A stretch of DNA of 22,332 nucleotides from DATDRS01 sp035291605. GTDB taxonomy: Bacteria > Chloroflexota > Anaerolineae > Anaerolineales > UBA6663. A model generated the notes under the pieces. It saw nothing but the letters and a program-made list of their open reading frames with translations. It had not been told where the DNA came from and did not search any database. Numbering within the stretch: the first letter of the stretch is position 1; each line of letters opens with the position of its first letter. The stretch covers positions 1-22,332 of the forward strand of contig DATDRS010000003.1 of the NCBI GenBank assembly GCA_035291605.1, in the 5' to 3' direction. The position numbers and the translations under genes were made by a program. Below, piece by piece: positions 14,982 to 22,332 of this stretch.

Positions 14982-17900
14982 ATGTTACCGATTCTGGATA
15001 CCCTCGTCAGCTACGTGCCGGCGCTGGTCACGCGCCGCCTGACTACAGACCCCGCCCCCATCACCGCGCCCTTGCTGGAACGCTCGCCGGCGGTGGCGCT
15101 CTTCGCCGATGTCTCGGGCTTCACCCCGCTGGCCGAACGTCTCTCGCAACGCGGCCCGCAAGGCATTGAAGAGTTATCGCGTCTGCTGAACACTTACTTC
15201 GGGCAGTTGATTGACCTCATCACGGCCCATGGGGGTGACATCGTCAAGTTCGCGGGCGACGCGCTGTTGGCATTATGGCCAGTGGCTGACCTGCCGGGCG
15301 ACGGGTTTGCCCAGCCGACGGCCGCGGCGTATGCGGCGGTCTTGAGCGCGGTGCAATGCGCCTCCACCGCGCAGCGGGCGCTGCAGGGCTTCGACGCCAC
15401 CGAGGCGCGCCTGGCCCTGCGGATGGGGGTGGGCATGGGAGAAGTCCTTCTGGAGCACCTCGGCGGCGAGTATGGACGCTGGCATCTCTTGGTGGCCGGC
15501 GACCTTCTGCCGGAAGTCACCGCGCTTGAGCGGCAGGCCGAGCCGGGCGAGGTGATTGTCTCGCCGCAGGCGTGGGGCCTGGTGCAGGGGGCCTGCACGG
15601 GTGAAGTCCTTCCCCTGGGCGGCATCCGTCTCACCTCGGTGCGTGCGCCCATCCCGCCCTTTCCGCTGCATCGCGCCCCTCTTACGGCGGAGACGATTCC
15701 GGCGGTGCAGGCCTACGTCCCCGGCGCTATTCGGACCCGGCTCATTGCGGGACAGACGGGCTGGCTGGCCGAACTGCGGCGGGTCACAGTGATCTTTGCC
15801 CACCTCCCCACCCTCGACCACCGCACCTCGGTGGACCATGCGCATCACATCGTCCGCACGTTACAGACGGCCATCTACCGCTATGAAGGGAGCGTGGACA
15901 AGCTGAGTGTGGATGAAAAAGGGGTGTCCTTGCTGGCCGTCCTGGGGTGGCCTCCGCTGGCCCATGAGGATGACCCCGCCCGCGGCGTGCAGGTGGCGCT
16001 GACCATGCAGAACGAACTGCGCAAATTGGCCGTGCCGAGCGCCTTTGGCGTGACGACCGGGCGCGCGTTCTGCGGGTCTGTCGGCAACGCCCAGCGGCGC
16101 GAGTACACCATGATCGGCGACGTGGTGAACCTCGCCGCGCGGTTGATGCAGGCCGCGCCGGACACCATCCTGTGTGACGAGGCGACCAATCAGGCGGCGC
16201 AGCGCGTCATTGACTTTGAAGCGCTGCCGGCCATCATGGTCAAGGGGCGCGCCGAGCCGGTGGCCATCTACCGGCCGCGCGGCGAAGCACTGCGCGCCCG
16301 CCTGGTGGAAGCGGATTCCCAGGCGCTCCTGGTCGGGCGAACCGCTGAACGGATGGCCATGGTGGGGCGGCTGCAGCTTTTGCTGGGCGGTCAGGGCGGC
16401 GTCATCCTCGTCGAAGGCGAAGCCGGGCTGGGCAAGTCACGCCTGGTCGAAGACTTGCTGGGGCAAGCCCGCACTCTGGGCATTGAGGCTTTTGTCGGGG
16501 CGGGCGACGCGCTGGCCATCACCCAGACCGGCGACGCCGTCGAAACACTGACGCCGTATCATGCCTGGCGGCCGGTGTTCAGCCAGCTCCTGGGCGGAGA
16601 GGCATTGCGCGACTCCAACGCCCGCCGGCAGTCGCTCAAGAAGCTGGGGTTGGATGCGCACGGGCTTCAATTAACGCCTCTGCTGAATGCCGTTCTGCCG
16701 CTGGAGATACCGGATAACGAAGTGACCACGCAGATGACGGGGCAGGTGCGCGCCGACAATACGCGCGATTTCCTACTGCGGGTGCTGGGCGCGGTGGCCA
16801 GCCAATCTCCCAAGCTGATCGTGCTCGAGGACGCGCACTGGTTGGATTCCGCCTCCTGGGCGCTGGCGCTGCTGGTCAGCCAGCAGATTAAGGCGCTCCT
16901 GCTTGTCATCACTGCCCGGCCTCTGGCCGAGGCCCAGCCGGCGGAGTACACCCACCTGCGCAAGGCGCCGGACACACAACACTTGAAACTCGAAGCCCTG
17001 TCCGCGGAGGCTATCCTGAAGCTGGTGTGCCAGCGCCTCGGCGTCGCCGCCGTGCCCAAGCCGGTGGCGGACCTCATCTACGCGAAAGCGGAGGGCAATC
17101 CATTCTATAGCGAAGAATTGGCGTACGCGCTGCGGGATACCGGCGTCATCCGCATCGCCGAGGGTGAATGCCGCCTCGCTGAGGGGCGGGGCGACCTCAG
17201 CGCCATCCACCTTCCCGACACCGTACAGGGCGTAATCACCAGCCGGATTGACCGCCTGCCGCCTCCCCAGCAACTCACGCTCAAGGTCGCCAGCGTCATC
17301 GGGCACACCTTCGCATTCCTGACCCTGCACTCGATCTACCCGGTGGACGTGGATAGAGATGAATTGCCAGGCCATCTCCAGTCCCTGGACCGCCTGGAAC
17401 TCGTCACCCTCGCGACTCCGGAGCCGGACTTGACGTATGGTTTCAAACACATCATCACCCGCGACGCGGCGTACAACCTGATGTTGTTTGCCCAGCGCCA
17501 GCGGTTGCATCAAGCCATTGCCGAGTGGTACGAGACGGCCTACCAGGATGGACTGGCGCTGTTCTACGAGTTCTTGGCCCATCACTGGCGCATGGCCGAT
17601 GTCCCGGCGAAAGCGCTCCACTACCTGGAAAAAGCGGGCGACCAGGCGCTGGAAAACTACGCCAACGAGGAGGCGATCCGGCTGTACGAGCAGGCCCTGG
17701 AACTGGCCGATAAAGCGGACCAGCGCGGCGACGCGGCCCGCCGCGCTCGCCTGGAGCTGCGGTCAGGCGAAGCCTACGCTAACGCCGCCCAACACGGCGA
17801 AGGGCGGGCGCATCTGGAGAAAGGATTAGAACTGTTAGGACAACCCGCTCCAGCGACCCCCTTCCAGACTGCCATGAGCCTGTTGGGTCAGATGGGTCAG

Positions 17901-19112
17901 CAAGTGCTGCACCGCCTGGCGCCCAGGCAGTTCATCGGGCGCGCGGACAAAGAACGCGCAACATTTCTGGAAGCAGCCCGCACTTACGAACGGCTGACCG
18001 AGGTGTATTTCTTCGCCAACGAGACTCTGCTGGCGCTCTATGCGGCGATCCGCTCACTCAATCTGGCTGAAGCCGCTGGCCCCTCGCCCGAACTCGCGCG
18101 CGCCTATGCCCCGGTCGGCACCATCCTGGGCTTTATCCCGGTTCATCGCCTCGCGCAGATGTACTGCCGCCGTGCGTTGGAGATCGTGCGACCGATGAAC
18201 GACCTCTCGGCTCGGGCCTGGGTCTCGCTGGTGACCGGCGTTTATTATGCCGGTCTGGGCCACTGGGCCACGGCCCGCGGCTTGTTCGACGAAGTCGTTG
18301 AGATCTCCAAACAGATCGGAGACCGCCGCCGCTGGGACGACGGCGTCACCAATCTGGTCATGGTGAACTACTTCCAGGGCGAATTCGCCCGCGCCGAAAA
18401 ATTCGCGGATGATCTTTACGCTTCCGCCAGTCAGCGGGGCGACGCCGATAATCAGGCCTGGGCGCTGATGGAGAAGGTTTTCTGCGCGCTGGCCCTGGGC
18501 AAGCTGGAAGTCGCCGCCGGGTGCGCCGACGAATTGCAGGCTCTGTTCGAGGGCAGCGCCAAGAATCTGGATGAGCCGCTGAAGTTCAGCGGCTATGGTG
18601 CAGTCGCCAGTGTGCGCCTGCGCCGGGGGCAACTGGACCTCGCCCGCCGGGCCGCCGACCAGGCCGACCAGCTCGTCGCCCGCTCGACGCCCACCTCCTA
18701 CCCGACTCTAATGGGATATGCCAGCGTGGCTGACGTCTATTTGACCTTATGGGACGAAGAGGTCAGCAAGTCCCCAAACCTGAAGCCTAAAGCCTCGCTG
18801 CAAGCGGCGGCGCGCCGGGCCGTCAAGACTCTGCATAAATTCGCCGGCGTCTTTCCCATCGGCTGGCCGCGCGCCTGGCTCTGGCAGGGTCGCTATGAAT
18901 GGCTGACCGGGAACCGCGCCCAGGCCCGGCAAGCGTGGCGGAAGTGTCTGGCCTCCGCCGAAAAATTGATGATGCCCTACGCGGCGGCGCTCGCCCATGC
19001 AGAACTGGGACGGCATGCAAACGCCGACGACCCCGGACGCGAAAACCATCTCCGTCGGGCGCGCGACATCTTCACCCAACTGGGCGCCAGCGATGATCTG
19101 GCGCGTTTGTAG
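14982..19112 (+). CDS. soluble-adenylyl-cyclase-type class III cyclase with NTPase and helical-repeat regions
   Basis: A 1376-aa cytoplasmic protein laid out like mammalian soluble adenylyl cyclase. Cyclase domain 1 (about 36-215) has both metal-binding aspartates, Asp43 in FADVSGF and Asp93 in KFAGDALLALW. Domain 2 (about 266-430) lacks the first aspartate (IFAHL) but has Lys313 (DEKG), Thr376 (REYTMIGD), Asn383 and Arg387 (NLAAR), the residues that recognise adenine and stabilise the transition state. The domains should therefore form one complete cAMP-making site. An NTPase follows: Walker A GEAGLGKS (479-486) and Walker B VLEDAHWLD (614-622). From about 880 to the end is an alpha-helical, TPR-like repeat region. 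ATG at 14982 was chosen over GTG at 14970; neither has a good ribosome-binding site, and TTGACT at 14931 lacks a convincing -10. It heads the right-hand gene cluster. Confidence 0.9.
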   Translation: MLPILDTLVSYVPALVTRRLTTDPAPITAPLLERSPAVALFADVSGFTPLAERLSQRGPQGIEELSRLLNTYFGQLIDLITAHGGDIVKFAGDALLALWPVADLPGDGFAQPTAAAYAAVLSAVQCASTAQRALQGFDATEARLALRMGVGMGEVLLEHLGGEYGRWHLLVAGDLLPEVTALERQAEPGEVIVSPQAWGLVQGACTGEVLPLGGIRLTSVRAPIPPFPLHRAPLTAETIPAVQAYVPGAIRTRLIAGQTGWLAELRRVTVIFAHLPTLDHRTSVDHAHHIVRTLQTAIYRYEGSVDKLSVDEKGVSLLAVLGWPPLAHEDDPARGVQVALTMQNELRKLAVPSAFGVTTGRAFCGSVGNAQRREYTMIGDVVNLAARLMQAAPDTILCDEATNQAAQRVIDFEALPAIMVKGRAEPVAIYRPRGEALRARLVEADSQALLVGRTAERMAMVGRLQLLLGGQGGVILVEGEAGLGKSRLVEDLLGQARTLGIEAFVGAGDALAITQTGDAVETLTPYHAWRPVFSQLLGGEALRDSNARRQSLKKLGLDAHGLQLTPLLNAVLPLEIPDNEVTTQMTGQVRADNTRDFLLRVLGAVASQSPKLIVLEDAHWLDSASWALALLVSQQIKALLLVITARPLAEAQPAEYTHLRKAPDTQHLKLEALSAEAILKLVCQRLGVAAVPKPVADLIYAKAEGNPFYSEELAYALRDTGVIRIAEGECRLAEGRGDLSAIHLPDTVQGVITSRIDRLPPPQQLTLKVASVIGHTFAFLTLHSIYPVDVDRDELPGHLQSLDRLELVTLATPEPDLTYGFKHIITRDAAYNLMLFAQRQRLHQAIAEWYETAYQDGLALFYEFLAHHWRMADVPAKALHYLEKAGDQALENYANEEAIRLYEQALELADKADQRGDAARRARLELRSGEAYANAAQHGEGRAHLEKGLELLGQPAPATPFQTAMSLLGQMGQQVLHRLAPRQFIGRADKERATFLEAARTYERLTEVYFFANETLLALYAAIRSLNLAEAAGPSPELARAYAPVGTILGFIPVHRLAQMYCRRALEIVRPMNDLSARAWVSLVTGVYYAGLGHWATARGLFDEVVEISKQIGDRRRWDDGVTNLVMVNYFQGEFARAEKFADDLYASASQRGDADNQAWALMEKVFCALALGKLEVAAGCADELQALFEGSAKNLDEPLKFSGYGAVASVRLRRGQLDLARRAADQADQLVARSTPTSYPTLMGYASVADVYLTLWDEEVSKSPNLKPKASLQAAARRAVKTLHKFAGVFPIGWPRAWLWQGRYEWLTGNRAQARQAWRKCLASAEKLMMPYAAALAHAELGRHANADDPGRENHLRRARDIFTQLGASDDLARL

Positions 19113-19120
19113 GTGCTGAT

Positions 19121-20050
19121 GTGATCGCGGACGAAGCCTCACTCGGCCGTCTGTTGACGGCCGCCCTGGAGCGCCTGCCAACCGAGTTAGGACCATCGGC
19201 GCCCTTCCTGGCCGGGCACGTGGCCGCGTGGATGAAGCGCCTGGCGGGCACGCCGCGCCCCGAAGACTACTTCGAAAATCCGATCGGCTTTCCACTGCTC
19301 CTCTTACCCTGGTGGCTGGAGAAATCCATCCGTTCCGAGCCAGCCCTGGCCTTCCAGGCCGACCTGGTCTATTCGACGGTGAACGGTTACTACTACCTCC
19401 GCCTGCTGGACAACGTGATGGACGGGCACGCGACGATTGAAGTGAAGCTGCTGCCGGCGGCGGCGTTCTTTCACACCCAGTTTCAGACGGCCTATCAGCG
19501 CTATTTTGACGCGGCCCATCCTTTCTGGAAGCATTTTGCGCGAGTCTGGTTTCACGCCGCCAACGTCACCGCCCGGGACGCCAGCCTGTCCGAAGTCGGC
19601 CTCGAGGCGTTTTGCCAGTGCGCCGGCCAAAAAGTTTGCGCGGTGAAAATTCCGCTGGCGGCCGTGTGCCATCGTTACGACCGCGTTGACCTGCTTGAGC
19701 CCTGGTCGCTGTTTGTGGACGCGCTCGGCCTGTGGCACCAGATGTGGAACGACGTCTTCGATTGGAACAAAGACCTGCGACACGGGACGCGCACCTATTT
19801 TCTCTCGGAGGCCAAACGGCGCAAACGCCCGGGCGAGTCCGCCGCCGCCTGGGTCGTGCGGGAGGGTTTTGACTGGGGCATGGTCACGCTGCAGGCCTGG
19901 ATAGCCAACGCCCGGGCGCTGGCCACGCCGCTCAACAGCCCGGATCTCTTGTCCTATCTCGATCGGCGGGAGGCGATGCTGAGGGAACAACAGGCTGAGG
20001 TCGCGGAGGCGCTCCGGCAGCTGGCGGGACTGGCCGCCGTCATGACTTGA
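19121..20050 (+). CDS. class I isoprenoid-synthase-fold protein (polyprenyl synthase/terpene synthase-like)
   Basis: A 309-aa, mostly helical protein, the usual size of a trans-isoprenyl diphosphate synthase. LRLLDNVMDGH matches the place of the first aspartate-rich motif (DDxxD, here DNxxD). LGLWHQMWNDVFDWNKD matches the second region (GxxxQxxDDxxDxxxD, first Asp replaced by Asn), preceded by KVCAVKIPL where synthases have a conserved Lys-Thr. These metal-binding positions suggest a diphosphate substrate, but both motifs are altered, so it may be a terpene-synthase relative or a non-catalytic member. No membrane segments are seen. The start is GTG at 19121 with AGGTG upstream, 8 bp after the cyclase stop, so the two genes are probably translated from one mRNA. 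The family call rests on motif reading alone. Confidence 0.55.
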   Translation: MIADEASLGRLLTAALERLPTELGPSAPFLAGHVAAWMKRLAGTPRPEDYFENPIGFPLLLLPWWLEKSIRSEPALAFQADLVYSTVNGYYYLRLLDNVMDGHATIEVKLLPAAAFFHTQFQTAYQRYFDAAHPFWKHFARVWFHAANVTARDASLSEVGLEAFCQCAGQKVCAVKIPLAAVCHRYDRVDLLEPWSLFVDALGLWHQMWNDVFDWNKDLRHGTRTYFLSEAKRRKRPGESAAAWVVREGFDWGMVTLQAWIANARALATPLNSPDLLSYLDRREAMLREQQAEVAEALRQLAGLAAVMT

Positions 20051-20067
20051 GGCGATGATCTGGTCTT

Positions 20068-21750
20068 ATGTCTGAAACACTTTCCGATCCTGGCCTCTTC
20101 GCATTCGCGCAACTGAGCTTTCGCAACTTCCTGGAGGAGTTCGCCCACTATGGGATTGAAGCCGACCCCAGCCTCGAGCTGCGCCAGGGGAGCGGCATCC
20201 TGTGTTATTACGACATCAAGGACCGGCAAATCTATCTCTCGCTTCCCAATTTGTCGGACCCGGTCGGCAAACTCCATATGCTCTTTCTCCGCTCCCTGCT
20301 GCGGTGTGAGAGCCAGACCGAGTTGTGGCAGCTCTTCTATCTCTTCATCCCGCACGTGATCGCCCACGAGCTCGCCCACCATTTTCGTCACCGCTACGGC
20401 CAGTTCACCGACAACCTCTGGTATGAGGAGCAGGTGGCCAATCAGCTCGCCGTGGCCGTGACCAAGCACCGGCTGACCCCCGAGGAGAAGGCGTTTGCCC
20501 GGCAAGCTCTGCCGCGGGCCATCGAAGGCCTGGCCGCCAAAATGGAGTCGCGGAACATCGCCGCCGACTCTTATCACAATATCCTCTACGCCCTGAATGT
20601 GTCAGGGCAGATTGGCGACGCCGCGCTCGAAAATATCGAGATGGTCCAGAAGATCTTCGCGGTCAAGCCGGAAGATATTTTAAAGGAGGCCGGCCAGCTC
20701 TCGGCGGACATGCTCGAGCGTCTGGAGCAGCGCGAGGACATCATCGACTCGATCAACGACGAATACGCCTCCGATGCGATCCGCTACATTTACTACCACT
20801 TCGGCTGGCTCTACCTGGCGCTGATGGGGCGCGAGACGCAATACGTCGAGGAGTTCGCCCGCGTCCACCTGAGCCGGCGGGTGGAATTGCTGCCTCTCGT
20901 GGAGACGGAGGACGCGGACCCCGACGACAAGGCGCTGCAAGCGTGCTTTAAGGCGTATCGCGACACGCTCCCGCTCTCGGAGGTCGGCAGCCGCTATTTC
21001 TATAAGCGTTATCGCATGCTGCTGCTGGCGAAACTCCAATCCACGGTGCTGTTAGCCCCTTCGCAGCGGGAGCAGCTCAAGAAGGAAGCCCGCGCCTTGT
21101 TGGAAATCTGGCGCGGCCGGGAGAAAGAGTCCGATACCCTGGTGTATCTGGCACAGCTGGCGCCGCCGGCGTTGCGGGATCTCTTTCCCCACGTCATCAG
21201 CGAGCATCTCGACGCGGACCTGTCCTTGCTGCAGTCGCTGCCCACCGCCACCGATCTGCGCCTGTGGCGGCGCATCTGCCTGCGCGGCGAGGACCCCGGC
21301 GCGGCCAACATGCTCCAGCGCCTGACCCTGCTCGACCAGGCCGATATCTTCCGGCCTCTGCCCGCCGAGGTCATGCTGGAGATCGCGCACACCCTCTGCC
21401 GGATGCGGCTGGATACCGGCGAAATCGTGATTTGGGAAGGGGAGGTCAACGACGACGTTTACATTGTGGCGGAGGGTGAATTAGAAGTCTGCGTCAAGCG
21501 CGATGACCAGTTCCTGAGCTTCGACACGATCCGGCCCGGCGAGATCTTCGGGGAGATGGCGTTCTTCACGCGCGAGCCGCGCAACGCGACCGTCCGCGCG
21601 ACTCAACCCTCGGAATGCCTCGTCTTGAAAGGTTCCGACCTGCGCTTGTTTGCGTTCAAGCATCCCTCCATCTTGATGCAAATGGCGGGCGTCCTCGCCA
21701 AACGTCTGGCCAACTTCATCAAAACCAAGGCCGATCAGCCGAAACACTGA
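20068..21750 (+). CDS. HEXXH metallopeptidase fused to a C-terminal cyclic-nucleotide-binding domain
   Basis: A 560-aa two-part protein. HVIAHELAHHFRHRYG gives the zinc motif His100-Glu101-x-x-His104, and WYEEQVANQLA (from 118) supplies Glu120 or Glu121 as likely third ligand. This HEXXH...EExAN layout resembles ImmA/IrrE-type peptidases, though overall family membership is uncertain. Residues about 140-415 are helical and not recognised. From 419 to about 550 is a cNMP-binding domain with a phosphate-binding cassette: FGEMAF has Glu496 for the ribose and EPRNATV has Arg505 for the cyclic phosphate, with the standard nine-residue spacing. The residue after Arg505 is Asn, where cAMP binders usually have Ala and cGMP binders Thr. 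No signal peptide is seen. It starts 17 bp after the isoprenoid-fold gene and probably responds to cAMP from the cyclase (inference). Confidence 0.8.
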   Translation: MSETLSDPGLFAFAQLSFRNFLEEFAHYGIEADPSLELRQGSGILCYYDIKDRQIYLSLPNLSDPVGKLHMLFLRSLLRCESQTELWQLFYLFIPHVIAHELAHHFRHRYGQFTDNLWYEEQVANQLAVAVTKHRLTPEEKAFARQALPRAIEGLAAKMESRNIAADSYHNILYALNVSGQIGDAALENIEMVQKIFAVKPEDILKEAGQLSADMLERLEQREDIIDSINDEYASDAIRYIYYHFGWLYLALMGRETQYVEEFARVHLSRRVELLPLVETEDADPDDKALQACFKAYRDTLPLSEVGSRYFYKRYRMLLLAKLQSTVLLAPSQREQLKKEARALLEIWRGREKESDTLVYLAQLAPPALRDLFPHVISEHLDADLSLLQSLPTATDLRLWRRICLRGEDPGAANMLQRLTLLDQADIFRPLPAEVMLEIAHTLCRMRLDTGEIVIWEGEVNDDVYIVAEGELEVCVKRDDQFLSFDTIRPGEIFGEMAFFTREPRNATVRATQPSECLVLKGSDLRLFAFKHPSILMQMAGVLAKRLANFIKTKADQPKH

Positions 21751-21762
21751 AACGCTTTCTCG

Positions 21763-21771
21763 TGCTATACT
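21763..21771 (+). promoter_or_regulatory. extended -10 promoter for the small leader-type peptide
   Basis: TGCTATACT (21763-21771) is an extended -10 element with the same TATACT hexamer as the two promoters near 2600. No good -35 is seen, as is common with the TG extension. The expected start is near 21778, about 35 nt before the ATG at 21814. It would allow the small gene to be expressed apart from the upstream operon. Confidence 0.5.
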
Positions 21772-21813
21772 CAACCGGAACTGCCACTCTCACTGTCAAA
21801 AGGAGAAGACAAA

Positions 21814-22014
21814 ATGGATTTCCAAACCCTGGTGACCAAAGCCATGTCCGACGAGAAATTTGCTGAGGCGCTCGCCAATAACCCTGAGAAGGCGCTGCGG
21901 GAGGCGGGCATCGAACCGACCGCGGAGATGCTGGAGGCCCTCAAAGGCGTGGACGCGGCTGCGATCCGGAAACTGGCTCAGGCATTTGGCGATGACAAAG
22001 CCGCCGCGGTCTAG
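21814..22014 (+). CDS. NHLP/Nif11-like leader-type small protein (possible RiPP precursor)
   Basis: A 66-aa protein beginning MDFQTLVTKAMSDEKFAEAL, then NNPEKALREAGIEPT. The pattern (A-x-x-D-x-x-F-x-x-x-L-x-x-N-P-E-x-A-L-x-x-A-G-I) resembles the nitrile-hydratase-like leader peptides and the small Os1348-type NHLP-clan proteins that act as recognition leaders of modified peptides. The tail after the leader-like part (AIRKLAQAFGDDKAAAV) has no Cys, Ser or Thr, so lanthionine or azole chemistry is not expected. It may instead be cleaved, carry another modification, or serve as a regulatory protein. AAAGGAG (21798-21804) precedes the ATG, and an extended -10 promoter and a strong terminator enclose the gene, which suggests high, independent expression. 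The adjacent HEXXH peptidase is an obvious candidate processing enzyme (inference). Confidence 0.75.
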   Translation: MDFQTLVTKAMSDEKFAEALANNPEKALREAGIEPTAEMLEALKGVDAAAIRKLAQAFGDDKAAAV

Positions 22015-22035
22015 GACCGTGGCTTTTGCCCAACC

Positions 22036-22076
22036 GAACGTCATCTGAGCGGCGCTCAGATGACGTTCTTTTGTTT
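22036..22076 (+). terminator. strong intrinsic terminator
   Basis: A perfect 15-bp inverted repeat, GAACGTCATCTGAGC (22036-22050) and GCTCAGATGACGTTC (22054-22068), closes a 3-nt loop and is followed by TTTTGTTT. It ends the small-peptide transcript, 22 bp after the stop codon, and separates it from the last gene. Confidence 0.92.
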
Positions 22077-22098
22077 ATAGCGGAGGCGCAGGATCTAC

Positions 22099-22332
22099 AT
22101 GGAATGGATCACCAGGTATGGGACAAAGCGCGCGCAGTACTGGCCGGAAGTGGAAGCCTGCTTCGGCGCCCTGCCGCCCGAGTTGTTCCGGCAGGGAATC
22201 CTGCTCCGGCATAACCTGGCCAGTCTCTACTCCGACACGGGCCAGTTCGCCGATATCTTGAGCCGCCTGACAGATCCGCCGTGGCTCTACTTGCACTTCT
22301 GGCTGCTGGACGATTGGGGGTTCCCGGAAGGC
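22099..22332 (+). CDS. unidentified protein with LLDDW motif, possibly isoprenoid-synthase fold (3' part outside window)
   Basis: 78 codons are open from ATG 22099 to the window end. The start is supported by GGAGG at 22082-22086 and a closer AGGA. The sequence MEWITRYGTKRAQYWPEVEA is followed by helical segments and ends YLHFWLLDDWGFPEG. The LLDD stretch recalls the aspartate-rich metal motif of class I isoprenoid enzymes and the LLDNVMD of the protein at 19121, so it could be a second enzyme of that fold. The evidence is one short motif. It lies downstream of the terminator, so it needs its own promoter or read-through. Confidence 0.5.
   Translation, partial: MEWITRYGTKRAQYWPEVEACFGALPPELFRQGILLRHNLASLYSDTGQFADILSRLTDPPWLYLHFWLLDDWGFPEG

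Overview
The window is a GC-rich bacterial segment. It looks like Chloroflexota (Anaerolineae-like). The hints are a very large family-5 solute-binding lipoprotein with a Pro/Thr linker, a giant cyclase-ATPase-repeat protein, and an interspersed palindromic repeat whose spurious translation contains FDFAQG. This placement is inference, because the window has no rRNA or other phylogenetic marker.

Left region (1-14848) is a carbohydrate uptake and catabolism locus. Two divergent transcription units leave a 260-bp control region (2446-2705). Leftward: a DegT/DnrJ-type PLP aminotransferase, then a GH127 beta-L-arabinofuranosidase cut by the window edge. Rightward: a GntR/UTRA repressor, an RpiB/LacAB-type isomerase, a complete Opp-type ABC importer (lipoprotein, two permeases, two ATPases), a glycerophosphodiester phosphodiesterase and an FGGY sugar kinase. 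The control region has two near-mirror-image sigma70-type promoters (TTGACW-18 bp-TATACT), each followed by a copy of GTCTAACAAC, so the GntR protein probably represses both units. The simplest reading is import of arabinose-containing oligosaccharides, cytoplasmic hydrolysis, and phosphorylation and isomerisation of the pentose.

An intact IS110-family element (about 8715-10327) splits the transporter operon between the second permease and the first ATPase. It has inserted into the right arm of an interspersed palindromic repeat. Both junctions can be read from the sequence (CTCAG on each side), and rejoining the flanks restores the repeat. The 253-bp left end, upstream of the transposase on its strand, is the expected location of a bridge RNA.

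Right region (14982-22332) is the most unusual part. It holds a 1376-aa adenylyl cyclase with the architecture and active-site residues of mammalian soluble adenylyl cyclase (two cyclase domains, NTPase, helical repeats). Close behind, on the same strand, come a class I isoprenoid-synthase-fold protein, a fusion of an HEXXH metallopeptidase with a cyclic-nucleotide-binding domain, a 66-aa NHLP/Nif11-like leader-type peptide with its own promoter, start signal and strong terminator, and the start of another gene with an LLDDW motif. The hypothesis is a cAMP-controlled peptidase system linked to a small precursor-like peptide and terpenoid-fold proteins. I do not recognise it as a described system.
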